Below are positions 1 to 8,108 of a DNA stretch of 44,861 nucleotides, in pieces. Every line of letters starts with the position of its first letter. Positions within the stretch are counted from its first letter, which is position 1. Below the pieces are notes generated by a model that did no database searches, was not told the DNA's origin, and was given only the letters and a program-made list of their open reading frames with translations. The position numbers and the translations under genes are program-made. This DNA comes from Candidatus Uhrbacteria bacterium RIFCSPHIGHO2_02_FULL_46_47 (GTDB lineage: Bacteria > Patescibacteriota > Patescibacteriia > GWA2-47-26): positions 1-44,861 of the forward strand of contig MGDU01000021.1 of assembly GCA_001790815.1 (NCBI GenBank), read 5' to 3'.

Positions 1-1958
1 TTATCTAATCCGTAATGGCGCATGAGCATATCGGGCGTTCCGGACTGACCAACCCATTCCTTCTCTGGAAGATGACTAATTTCCAAATCGGTAGTTCTTT
101 CATCCTGGATATATTCGCAAATCGCTGAATAAATTCCGCCGTAAGGGGAATGTTTTTCTACAACCAATAATTTCCTGGCGGTGTGAAATACCGCGCGTAG
201 AGTTTCTTTGTCTAAGGGTTTAATGGTAGACAAATTAATCACCCCGACATCTAGAGCATGTGTTTTGTAGAGGTCTTTGGCGGCTTCAATCGCAAACCAG
301 GTATACGGAGAACCAGCCACAATAATGTTGGCGTCCTTACTAAGATTTGCTAACCAGCCCGTCTCGGTGCGATCCTGCCACTTTTCCGTCCGCGGATCCC
401 AGGTTTTATTTATCCCGATTTTACATCGTACATTTTCCTCAAAAACAAGCGGCATTTCCTCTCTGGCTACAAAAAGGAATTTATAACCCGGGGTTAACAG
501 GGCCTCACGGGTCAGCGCTTTTGCTTCATTATAATCCGCGGGCGCCAGAACAATGGAGTTGTAGAAACTCCGCGCAATAGCGTAATGATTGTAAGGAGTG
601 GCGGACATACCATCCTGCAATAATCCGTCCTGCGTCCCAACAATAAGCATATTCTTGCCAAACGGGGCGATATTTTGAAAAATCTGATCAACTGTCCTTA
701 ATAGGACAAAATTGGTAAAAGTCATAATAATCGGCGTCTTGCCGGAAAACGCCAGACCCGCGACCGCATCCATGGCATGCGGTTCCTGCACTCCAAAGTT
801 GTAAACCCGCTCCGGAAAGGCCTCTCTTATTTTGGACGCCCTGGTGGAGATAGCCAACTCCGGAGCGATAACCACCAATCGATCATCCCCTTCTCTCATC
901 AGCTCCAGGATCGCTTCTGCCGGCGCGGCGCGCGGCGCCTTTTCCCGTGGGAAAAGCTTCAAGGATTCTTCCCGCGCGCGTTTTTCCCGTTCCCTGAAGA
1001 TCTCGTCTTTTTCCTCGTCGCCAATTCCGAGTTCCCGACAGGCCTCCATAAACTGCTCCTTATCGGGAGGGGCGCCATGAAAATGATTATTATTCTCCAT
1101 TAAAGAAATGCCTTTCCCCTTTATGGTCCGGGCAACAATGATCGTTGGTCGTTTTTGTGAGATCATCTTCAGATGTACTCCAGACGGAATTAAACGGCGA
1201 TCTAGTGATGGCTCATCCCGATGGAACTTTGCCCACCACAGGGAAAAAAGCAACGCCTCCACATCATGACCGTCATCAACAGTAATAACATTCCAACCGC
1301 AACTTGACCAGCAATCCACCAAATTACCGACATCCAAAGTTTTGCTGGTTTCGCAATCGTTGCCAAATCCATTATCGTCGCAAAGAACTGTCAGATGAGA
1401 AAGCTCATGAAAGGCAATTTGTTTCGTCGCTTCCCAAATTTGCCCCCCCTGCATTTCAGTATCTGATAAAATGCAAAAAACTGGTAACGGATTTTCCGGA
1501 TTATCCAATCTCTTGGCAATCGCAGTCCCGGAGGCCAAGGAAAGACCGTGGGTCAAAGAACCAGAGGGATAAAACCCTGGAATACCAGGGGTTTCGTTTG
1601 TCGGGGGTTTAACATGCCCCTGAAATGGACTGCCCAGCATTCGGTACTTATCCAGCTCTTCCCGCGGCTGACGACCTTGCTCAACAAGCCAGGCGTACAA
1701 ACAGGCCGCCGCGTGCCCTTTAGAAATAACTACAGGAGGCAAGCCCATCTCGGGATAATATGTCGCATGGTGTTCGAAAATTGAAACTAAAAGCTCCACC
1801 ATTGAAAGCGCGCCGCCGGCATGTCCAGAATTGGCCACAAAAACCTGCCGCAAAATATTCTTTCTCATGCTTTTAGCCAACAGTTTCAATTTTTCTAACT
1901 TATCACCGTTCATTTTAAATTGTTCCATATTCTGATGACCAGTTATGTTCCTATTCAT
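1..1958 (-). CDS. tkt: Transketolase, 3' end cut by window
   Basis: This frame is missing from the ORF track because it runs off the left edge, but it is open for 652 codons. It reads as a single-chain transketolase, the thiamine-diphosphate enzyme that moves two-carbon units between sugar phosphates. The N-terminal half has the cofactor motif NSGHAGG, the stretch SDTEMQGGQIWEA where most relatives have GDGE, and GHD. The second half has GVQEPHAMDAVAGLAF, which carries the expected catalytic Glu as QEP rather than the usual AEQ. Only the last few residues seem to be missing. In-frame ATGs lie at 1958, 1928 and 1913; the last fits the family N-terminus and has GGAA upstream, so the true start may be 1913. 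It follows the EEP-family gene by a few bases in an operon. A role in supplying sugar precursors to the polysaccharide locus is inference. Confidence 0.88.
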   Translation of the reverse strand, partial: MNRNITGHQNMEQFKMNGDKLEKLKLLAKSMRKNILRQVFVANSGHAGGALSMVELLVSIFEHHATYYPEMGLPPVVISKGHAAACLYAWLVEQGRQPREELDKYRMLGSPFQGHVKPPTNETPGIPGFYPSGSLTHGLSLASGTAIAKRLDNPENPLPVFCILSDTEMQGGQIWEATKQIAFHELSHLTVLCDDNGFGNDCETSKTLDVGNLVDCWSSCGWNVITVDDGHDVEALLFSLWWAKFHRDEPSLDRRLIPSGVHLKMISQKRPTIIVARTIKGKGISLMENNNHFHGAPPDKEQFMEACRELGIGDEEKDEIFREREKRAREESLKLFPREKAPRAAPAEAILELMREGDDRLVVIAPELAISTRASKIREAFPERVYNFGVQEPHAMDAVAGLAFSGKTPIIMTFTNFVLLRTVDQIFQNIAPFGKNMLIVGTQDGLLQDGMSATPYNHYAIARSFYNSIVLAPADYNEAKALTREALLTPGYKFLFVAREEMPLVFEENVRCKIGINKTWDPRTEKWQDRTETGWLANLSKDANIIVAGSPYTWFAIEAAKDLYKTHALDVGVINLSTIKPLDKETLRAVFHTARKLLVVEKHSPYGGIYSAICEYIQDERTTDLEISHLPEKEWVGQSGTPDMLMRHYGLD

Positions 1959-1962
1959 TTTA

Positions 1963-2739
1963 TTAAAGCGTAAACTCGGCTAATAGCGGAAAATGATCGG
2001 AAAGCTGATTGGTTTCCTCGGTTCGCAGTATTCGCGCACTTTTTAAACTGCTACGGAGAGGATCGGTAATAAACAGATAATCAAGCCGCAGTTTTGTAAA
2101 ATGATTCTGGTCTTTACAATACGCGGTCGGAACGGAATACTCAAGGGCTTTAGCGGGCTCGTGGACGGCATCAAAAAAACCGGCATCCATTATTGTTTGA
2201 ATAACTTCCTTGCGGAGTTTTTTCCCCCCAAACTTATCCATCCCGGCTTTCCGCATATCCTCCAGGAGCTGGCCGTCATTATAGCGATCCAATGGCGAAA
2301 GAGAATTAAAGTCGCCCATAAAAATAGTCGGCTCTTCCCTCTTTACATATTTGGAAATGACGCCGACTTCTTTAAGTCGGATATCCTCACTAAGGTGTGA
2401 TAAGTGCGCCACAATCACTGCAAGCGCTATGTTATCAAAAACAATCGTTACTTTCACTTTGGCCATCCCCAGGCCTTCGCTTATATCCGCCGTCTGGTTA
2501 AAGGGATGTTTTGAAAATATCCCGACATGGAAATTATTCGCCGATTTGTAGAATGCCTGAACGGGAAAATTCGTCTGTTTTACAAACATTTTCAATTTTG
2601 CAAAATCATCCTTATCCCAATCATAAAGCTCGGAGAGCCCCAGCACCTCGGGATTCTCGCGGTTGATAAAGCTGACAATCCTCTTAAATCGTTCGGGTTC
2701 TTGGCAACCTTCAAAAATATTGAGGAACATTATTTTCAT
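1963..2739 (-). CDS. Endonuclease/exonuclease/phosphatase family protein
   Basis: A 258-residue protein of the EEP (DNase I/synaptojanin-like) fold, which hydrolyses phosphodiester or phosphate-ester bonds with divalent metal. Visible family motifs in order are LGLSEL near residue 35 (metal-binding Glu), the catalytic GDFNSL near 143, LRLDYLF near 218, and the C-terminal SDHFPLL with the conserved Asp-His pair. Length is normal for the family. There is no signal peptide, so it is probably cytoplasmic. It starts 6 bases after the stop of the DUF218-like gene and ends just before the transketolase start, so it belongs to a short minus-strand operon beginning with the HAD-nucleotidyltransferase gene. 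The substrate (nucleic acid, sugar phosphate or lipid phosphate) cannot be read from the sequence. Confidence 0.85.
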   Translation of the reverse strand: MKIMFLNIFEGCQEPERFKRIVSFINRENPEVLGLSELYDWDKDDFAKLKMFVKQTNFPVQAFYKSANNFHVGIFSKHPFNQTADISEGLGMAKVKVTIVFDNIALAVIVAHLSHLSEDIRLKEVGVISKYVKREEPTIFMGDFNSLSPLDRYNDGQLLEDMRKAGMDKFGGKKLRKEVIQTIMDAGFFDAVHEPAKALEYSVPTAYCKDQNHFTKLRLDYLFITDPLRSSLKSARILRTEETNQLSDHFPLLAEFTL

Positions 2740-2745
2740 AGTCGT

Positions 2746-3513
2746 CTAGGATTTGATATTCAACCAGTTTGCAAATTCCTTAAACGATAAACAATTTTTA
2801 TTTGGGGCTTTTACTCGCTGAATAATTTTATCTACTTCTCCGCAATCAAATTTATCTTCAAATAAACTCCGCATTGGAGGGAAAGCAAATAATTCTTCGT
2901 ATTTAAATTTTCGCTCCGGATTTTCCTTGGAAGCTTTGGCCGGATGGAGCGATCCCCAGTTTCCATAAGCGACGGGGATGAGGTTGGCTCGCAGTCCAAG
3001 TTCCTTCATGGCGTAACCCAGCATCAAAAGAAAGCGGGGCAGATGATAAAGCGGCTCTACCACAAAGACCTCTTCGGGAGAAAGCGCCTTCAACACATGC
3101 GACAATATCAAACCCTGATGTCCCGTATGCAGAGAAAGCGAATCAATCAGTACGCGCCGCTTGATGTCATCATCCTTCCAGCCCATAGATAGCAACTCTT
3201 GTTCTAATCCTTTGTAAAGATCAATTGCTCCAATGTCATCAATGACTCCCTCTCGTCCATAAACACCCCCGCTAATAAGAAGAGTAGCGTTGTCGTACCG
3301 CGAAAGCAATTTTTTTACATTTTCCAAACCTAGTAACCCGTCGGTTTCTCCCCAAATAATTACTTGACTCCACTGTCGGTCTTGCTTTGGCGGAAACGGT
3401 TTCTCCTTCATGATCCACTCTACAAGATCGACTAAATCTTTCCAGGTATCATTGATAGACTCGAGTCCGGGTTCAAGGCGTTTTTCGTTTTCTGCTATAA
3501 GCGGGGTGATCAT
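2746..3513 (-). CDS. DUF218/YdcF-like protein
   Basis: A 255-residue protein tentatively placed in the DUF218 (YdcF/SanA/ElyC-like) superfamily. The central part fits that pattern: a hydrophobic strand ending in LLISGGVYG, a region with a conserved acidic residue and a helix, then VLIDSLSLHTGHQG, which resembles the family's E-x-x-S-x-N-T-x-E-N stretch. The usual N-terminal membrane segment of SanA/ElyC is absent, as in cytoplasmic YdcF. Members bind nucleotides or act in envelope assembly, but the biochemical role is poorly defined. It lies between WavE and the EEP-family gene in one operon. The family call is from motif resemblance only and a profile search could overturn it. Confidence 0.5.
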   Translation of the reverse strand: MITPLIAENEKRLEPGLESINDTWKDLVDLVEWIMKEKPFPPKQDRQWSQVIIWGETDGLLGLENVKKLLSRYDNATLLISGGVYGREGVIDDIGAIDLYKGLEQELLSMGWKDDDIKRRVLIDSLSLHTGHQGLILSHVLKALSPEEVFVVEPLYHLPRFLLMLGYAMKELGLRANLIPVAYGNWGSLHPAKASKENPERKFKYEELFAFPPMRSLFEDKFDCGEVDKIIQRVKAPNKNCLSFKEFANWLNIKS

Positions 3514-3564
3514 GATATTTCTTGAGTTGCTGAAAAATTAATTTAGCATGTTCTGTTATCTCTT

Positions 3565-4491
3565 TCAAATCCCCTTCTCCACATACAAATTGAGCCATTC
3601 TGAAAAATACACCAGACGGTTCTCATTTCTATGATACTCGCGTTCGGGATATTCTCGATGCCGTTTTGGTTTATGCCAATATAAATCAAGAGACGCCTGA
3701 TCAACAACAACAATGTGTTGAGCATAGGTCTCCCATGAATCCTCGAGAGTCCCTTTTAGCGTCCGTCCAATCCGCTTGAGAAATTCGGAAAAAAGATAAT
3801 GTTCTGGGATGAATATTTTATCTCTTGGCTGATCTCTGACCAATGCAACATCGAAATACAATAACATATCTTCGATAGCGCCAGACATAAACGTATCCGA
3901 GGCATGATAGAGTTTATACTTAAATGTCGCAAAGCACAGATTAACGATACGCTGTTTTTGAAGAGGGTAATGATGATTAAGCGGAAAAGTTTTTATTAAG
4001 TTCAGAAGGAACTTCCGACTATTGGGATTGTAAACTCTTTGATCCGTGCGATTCTTTATCACATAATCAACTCCGCTGTCCTTTGCGCGCTGGATGCCAG
4101 CGGCCGTGGAAATAATTTGAAAATTTACATTAGACGGCCCGGGGTAAGTCGGTTTTTTATTCAAAAGAACTTCGGCGCCTTCTTTTCGTAATCGATCAAG
4201 ATATTCCGCGTCTTCATCATCCCAGGTTGAAACAATAACCGGCGTGTTTGGAAATATTATCCGATAAAACTTTAGGGTTTCTAGGGTAAAATCCGCCTCT
4301 TTCACAATCGGTCCCTGCAAAACTACCGCGAGGTGTGCATTATCAGTAGACGCATCGCGTACTAACGCGTAATCCTTCGCATACATCGGACGACGATGCA
4401 AGGTCGTTAATTGACCTCGCATTCTCTCAATAATCCGCCATAAAAAAAATAATTTTTCCTTCACCCTAATCAATACGAAAGTCCTTTTCAT
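3565..4491 (-). CDS. WavE-like polysaccharide biosynthesis protein
   Basis: A 308-residue protein resembling the WavE family of lipopolysaccharide-core synthesis proteins, probable GT-A-fold glycosyltransferases. The recognisable parts are HLAVVLQGPI near residue 53, a strand/helix ending VIVSTWDDED near 90, and DYVIKNRTDQRVYNP near 155, whose RTD resembles a nucleotide-sugar or metal site. Length is normal and no membrane segment is evident. Its ATG overlaps the stop of the HAD-nucleotidyltransferase gene as ATGA, which implies translational coupling. The context suggests transfer of a sugar or sugar-like group activated by that fusion protein, which is inference. The sugar donor is unknown. 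Confidence 0.7.
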   Translation of the reverse strand: MKRTFVLIRVKEKLFFLWRIIERMRGQLTTLHRRPMYAKDYALVRDASTDNAHLAVVLQGPIVKEADFTLETLKFYRIIFPNTPVIVSTWDDEDAEYLDRLRKEGAEVLLNKKPTYPGPSNVNFQIISTAAGIQRAKDSGVDYVIKNRTDQRVYNPNSRKFLLNLIKTFPLNHHYPLQKQRIVNLCFATFKYKLYHASDTFMSGAIEDMLLYFDVALVRDQPRDKIFIPEHYLFSEFLKRIGRTLKGTLEDSWETYAQHIVVVDQASLDLYWHKPKRHREYPEREYHRNENRLVYFSEWLNLYVEKGI

Positions 4492-5864
4492 ACTGAATTA
4501 AATTTTTTAAGAAATATTTCCAGGTCTTCTGGCGTACCAAGGCTCCACATTTTATTTATCGGGAACATGCGGATCTTTTTATTCTCCTGAATAAGTTCAT
4601 TGAACACCGGGCAAATGTAAAACTCGTTATTGACACGGAGATTTTTTTGGACCATTGTCTTTGCGGCCTTGACAAAATCCAGACCTTGTTTGTAATAATA
4701 GATCCCCGCTGTTGCATCATCGCTAATCGGACATTTCTCGGCAACTTCCTCAACAAATCCATTTTTACCTCGTCGCGCAAAACTCCAGCGGGGATGAGTG
4801 GATTTAAAAGTTACGATACCGCCATCGCATTCCTCATGTGCCATGGCGTAAAAAAACGCATTGCTATCCCATTCGATGACTTGGTCTGCATTCGCAATCA
4901 CGAGTGGCCGATCATTATTGATATACTGCTCGGCTAGAAGCGCCGTACACGCCGCCCCTTCCGTAATCCCCTCCGTCTGTATAACTCTACATCCCGGCGC
5001 AATAAGATTCAACAAGTACCCCATCTGATACTTTTCAAAATGTTCCTTTCTTACAATGAACACAAAATTGCCTTCCGTATTTAAGTTTTCCACGACCCAT
5101 TGAATCATCGGCTTACCCCCAATTTCAATCAAGGGTTTAGGGAAAGTGTATCCGCGTTCCTGAAATCGTTTTGCCGCGCCGGCCATTGGTATTAGAATTG
5201 TGGCATCGCGCCCTTGCCACTTTGGCATAAACTTACGCGTTTCCGCATGATGTTCGGCCTCTGCTATTGCTTCCTTAATACGCTCATACACTACCTCTTC
5301 TACGCCCTTTACAGCGCAAAGATAGGCGCCCGCGTCTATAGCCGCCTGACGGCCATAATGCGAATCTTCTACTACCAGACATTCCTTCGGTAGCGCTCCC
5401 GCCCTGATCATGGCCGTTAAAAATACTTCCGGATGAGGCTTGGGACGGCCGACATCTTGATTGGAAAGATAAAAATCCACATATTCCAACAATCCTCGGC
5501 GTAAAAGCATCATCTTGGTGGATTCTCTAATGGCATTGGAACAGACAATAATCGCGTATCCTTCCTCGCGCAGGCGCTTAAGCACCGAGCGCATCCGCTC
5601 ATCCGCGTCCATTTTATTAATAATCTCCCAGGTCTGTTTTTGTTTTTCCTTCCAGATGGAATCATGAAGTTCGCTTGGAAGTCCTTTCTGCTCGGTAAGC
5701 ATCTGGAGTTTCTTTGAGGTGGGCAAGGCGTCGTAGGTTGAAAGGTGCTCCTCGCGAGTAATTGCATACCCAAACTTTGCCAGGGCATTATTCATGGCCT
5801 CATAGTGTAACTCCCGCGCCTCCACCAACACCCCGTCAAGATCAAAAATGATATACTTAATCAT
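4488..5864 (-). CDS. HAD phosphatase-nucleotidyltransferase fusion
   Basis: A two-domain protein. Residues about 1-205 are a HAD phosphatase of the beta-phosphoglucomutase/phosphoglycolate-phosphatase type, with FDLDGVL (motif I), VCSNAIR (II), KPHPEVF (III) and VVEDSHYG (IV). Residues about 215-455 are a sugar-phosphate-type nucleotidyltransferase with PMAGAAKRF, FPKPLIEIGGKPMI and the metal-binding NADQVIEWD. The ORF track starts at 5921, but I place the start at 5864: the HAD motif begins there, AGGAAAG lies a few bases upstream, and a good promoter sits just before that. The nucleotidyltransferase half is a paralogue of the gene at 7334-8101; both have TEGAACTALL and LGTPEDL. Such a fusion could dephosphorylate one sugar intermediate and activate another with NTP, but the substrate is unknown. 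Confidence 0.83.
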   Translation of the reverse strand: MIKYIIFDLDGVLVEARELHYEAMNNALAKFGYAITREEHLSTYDALPTSKKLQMLTEQKGLPSELHDSIWKEKQKQTWEIINKMDADERMRSVLKRLREEGYAIIVCSNAIRESTKMMLLRRGLLEYVDFYLSNQDVGRPKPHPEVFLTAMIRAGALPKECLVVEDSHYGRQAAIDAGAYLCAVKGVEEVVYERIKEAIAEAEHHAETRKFMPKWQGRDATILIPMAGAAKRFQERGYTFPKPLIEIGGKPMIQWVVENLNTEGNFVFIVRKEHFEKYQMGYLLNLIAPGCRVIQTEGITEGAACTALLAEQYINNDRPLVIANADQVIEWDSNAFFYAMAHEECDGGIVTFKSTHPRWSFARRGKNGFVEEVAEKCPISDDATAGIYYYKQGLDFVKAAKTMVQKNLRVNNEFYICPVFNELIQENKKIRMFPINKMWSLGTPEDLEIFLKKFNSV

Positions 5865-5891
5865 AGCTTTCCTGTGATTATTGGAATTTCT

Positions 5892-5921
5892 ATAATACCA
5901 AATCTCCATACGGCCAGTCAA
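5892..5921 (-). promoter_or_regulatory. Sigma70-like promoter with overlapping inverted repeat
   Basis: On the minus strand TTGACT (-35), an 18-base spacer and TATTAT (-10) lie directly upstream of the HAD-nucleotidyltransferase gene. The predicted leader is about 20 bases and contains AGGAAAG before the ATG at 5864. The -35 overlaps GGCCAGTCAAGTCAGGCC (5913-5929), which has GGCC arms and an internal AGTCA direct repeat and could be an operator. This is the only long gap between divergent genes in the first 36 kb. Confidence 0.55.
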
Positions 5922-6020
5922 GTCAGGCCGTGCAGGGTGGCTGTATTTAACACTACTAGAACATATCTGACGCGGAAGCTCTTTTCTTTTTTAAAAACTT
6001 AACCTATACTGTGTATACTT

Positions 6021-6737
6021 ATGTTACTAATCCCATCCCGTATCAAAATCAAAGGAATCTTGATTGACCTAGACGACACACTCTATCCTTATCCGCTTTG
6101 CAATGAGGCCGGGATTCAGGCAACCGTAAGTTATCTTGCCAGCAAGCTTAAAAAACCGTCAGAACAGGTCCGGCAAGCATTCTTGGATGGCCGCGCGGCG
6201 ACAAAGGAACTCCTCAAAACTGCGGCCGGGGAACTTGCGGCTTCACATCATCGTCTGCTTTATCTTCAAAAAGCAATTGAAGGGATGTCGGGCAGGACCA
6301 ATCCGGAATTTACCCTTGTTGCCGAGCAAGTTTTCTGGGAGGCGTATCTTGCCCGCATGGTACTTTTTCCGGGAGCACTGGAGTTTCTTGAACGCGCCAA
6401 GGCGCAGGAAAAAATGATCGCCATCATAACGGATATGACGGCCCAAATGCAACTTAAAAAAGTGGTTCAGCTGGGCATTGCACACCTTGTAGATTTTCTG
6501 ATAACTTCCGAGGAAGCCGGGCGTGATAAACCGGATCCTGCGGCGCTTCATCTCGCGCTCAAAAAAACCCGCCTGTCTCCCCACGAGGTAGTTATGGTCG
6601 GCGAAGATGAGGCGCATGATATTGCCGCGGCGCACGCGGCGGGTATTACAGCAATTGCCATCCACAAAAATCCCACTGACGCATCAGTTCCTTTTGCTAA
6701 AAATTTTCAAGAACTTATTAAGATTCTGGATGTATGA
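6021..6737 (+). CDS. HAD-family hydrolase
   Basis: A 238-residue HAD phosphatase with a C1-type cap. Motif I is LIDLDDTLYP near residue 15, motif II IITDMT near 137, motif III GRDKPDP near 168, and motif IV VMVGEDEAHD near 193; all catalytic residues are present. The family includes sugar-phosphate and nucleotide phosphatases, and which it is cannot be told from the sequence. It is one of only two plus-strand genes in the polysaccharide region. The divergent gap upstream holds two TATACT boxes within 20 bases of the ATG and no Shine-Dalgarno, so the mRNA may be leaderless; no clear -35 is seen. Its stop overlaps the start of the next gene as ATGA. Confidence 0.83.
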   Translation: MLLIPSRIKIKGILIDLDDTLYPYPLCNEAGIQATVSYLASKLKKPSEQVRQAFLDGRAATKELLKTAAGELAASHHRLLYLQKAIEGMSGRTNPEFTLVAEQVFWEAYLARMVLFPGALEFLERAKAQEKMIAIITDMTAQMQLKKVVQLGIAHLVDFLITSEEAGRDKPDPAALHLALKKTRLSPHEVVMVGEDEAHDIAAAHAAGITAIAIHKNPTDASVPFAKNFQELIKILDV

Positions 6738-7327
6738 TTATTGTCCGCCATCGCATCAACACTATCAAAGAATTAAACAAGGTGCCGGAACAATATGGCG
6801 TAGAAATTGATGTGCGCGGCTACGCCGACAAACTGATACTCAACCATGAACCTCTCCGCTTAGGAGATGAATTGGAAGAATATCTAAAGCACTTCCATCA
6901 CCGCTTTATTATGTTTAATATAAAAGAAGCTGGCGTAGAGGAAAAAACGATCGCGTTGGCAGAAAAATATAATGTGCAAGATTACCTGCTGATGGATGTT
7001 GAATTTGACTTTATTTACAAAGCCTCGCGCCAAGGATTTCGTAAAATGGCAATCCGCTATTCCGAGGAAGAATGCCTTGATACGGTACTAAAGTACAAAG
7101 AAAAAATAGATTGGGTCTGGATGAATACTTTTACAAAACTTCCCCTTGATGAAGGGACGGTTGAACAACTTCAAGGATTTCAAGTAGGGCTGGTGTGTCC
7201 AGAGCGCTGGGGCAGACCGCACGATATTCCGGTGTACATTGAGCGCATGAAGCGGCTCAACTTTCGCCCGGATCTGGTCATGACTGCCGCGCCGTATGTT
7301 GAGCTTTACGAAAAAAGCGGGCTATGA
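6734..7327 (+). CDS. GDPD/PI-PLC-like TIM-barrel protein
   Basis: A 197-residue protein that resembles glycerophosphodiester phosphodiesterases. The region GVEIDVRGYADKLILNHEPL near residue 22 matches the family pattern of an E-x-D strand followed by a His-containing loop, and alternating strands and helices follow, as in a shortened TIM barrel. It is smaller than typical GDPD enzymes (about 240-300 residues), and the second catalytic His near the N-terminus is present only as RHR. The ATGA overlap with the HAD gene indicates coupling. A role in hydrolysing or editing a phosphodiester-linked glycan or lipid is inference. It ends 6 bases from the converging nucleotidyltransferase gene. Confidence 0.55.
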   Translation: MIIVRHRINTIKELNKVPEQYGVEIDVRGYADKLILNHEPLRLGDELEEYLKHFHHRFIMFNIKEAGVEEKTIALAEKYNVQDYLLMDVEFDFIYKASRQGFRKMAIRYSEEECLDTVLKYKEKIDWVWMNTFTKLPLDEGTVEQLQGFQVGLVCPERWGRPHDIPVYIERMKRLNFRPDLVMTAAPYVELYEKSGL

Positions 7328-7333
7328 TAATTG

Positions 7334-8101
7334 CTACCTATACTTTATCGCGTACTCACTCTTTGCAAAAACATCCAAATCTTCGGGCGTGCCTAGCGTA
7401 AGCCATACTTCTGCGGGGACGGTTTTTACGCGCTTCCCTGCTGCAAGGAGTTCATTATATGCCGGACACATATAAAACTCTTGATTCGAACCATGTCTAA
7501 GATTTTTTTTAATCATTTGTTCGGCCGCCCAGACAAAATCCCGGCCTTGCGTAAAATAATAAATCCCGACGGAAGCGTGAGTAGAGATCAGCTCCTTCTC
7601 CGCGGTACGAATTACCTGGCCGCGTTCATCCGTCTGTGAATACGAAAAAGCCGGGTTAGTAGATTCAATGGTAGGAATGAGTCCGGCGATCTCCCCTTTG
7701 AGCGCTTGCTCGCGCGCTTGTTTAAATTTCTCGCACAAAATAAAATGGTCGCAATCCATAAACAAAACATCTTCCTCCGTATCAATTAACGGTTTGGTTA
7801 AAAGCGCGGTACAAGCTGCGCCTTCAGTTACCTCGGGGGTAAAACATACTGCAATTTCCGAACCAATTATTTCCCGGAGTTTTTTACTAATCTGATTTTG
7901 ATCTTCTTGCTCTTGCAAACAGACAAAGATGCAATCTTTGGGGTCAAAATAAACCATTCTTTGAATAGTTTCAATCGCCCAGGCCACCATGGGTTTTCCC
8001 GCCACCTCAATAAGCGGCTTGGGTAGCGCAAATTCCGGACGCAGATGCGCGACTTTCTGAAACCGACTCCCCCGACCAGCTATTGGAAACACTACCTTCA
8101 T
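7334..8101 (-). CDS. Sugar-phosphate-type nucleotidyltransferase
   Basis: A 255-residue stand-alone nucleotidyltransferase with the Rossmann-like GT-A fold. It has the N-terminal FPIAGRGSRF loop, the PKPLIEVAGKPMVAW segment and MDCDHF, whose Asp residues should bind metal. It is clearly paralogous to the C-terminal half of the fusion at 4488-5864: both share TEGAACTALL, a G-I-Y-Y strand, KNLR, a CP-x-x-NEL motif and LGTPEDL. The two probably activate related substrates. It is the last gene of the operon containing the ABC transporter and NeuA-like genes. The nucleotide (CTP, UTP, GTP) and the substrate are unknown. Confidence 0.8.
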   Translation of the reverse strand: MKVVFPIAGRGSRFQKVAHLRPEFALPKPLIEVAGKPMVAWAIETIQRMVYFDPKDCIFVCLQEQEDQNQISKKLREIIGSEIAVCFTPEVTEGAACTALLTKPLIDTEEDVLFMDCDHFILCEKFKQAREQALKGEIAGLIPTIESTNPAFSYSQTDERGQVIRTAEKELISTHASVGIYYFTQGRDFVWAAEQMIKKNLRHGSNQEFYMCPAYNELLAAGKRVKTVPAEVWLTLGTPEDLDVFAKSEYAIKYR

Positions 8102-8108
8102 ACCATGT

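Noticed and set aside
3565-4491. Alternative genetic code with UGA read as glycine
   Set aside because: TGA ends many genes at natural family C-termini and forms the ATGA overlaps, and no in-frame TGA is needed inside conserved domains.
4488-5864. Heptose (GmhB/HddC-like) pathway, with transketolase supplying sedoheptulose 7-phosphate
   Set aside because: No isomerase (GmhA) or kinase (HddA/HldE) gene is in the window and the motifs are not specific, so the assignment would be invention.
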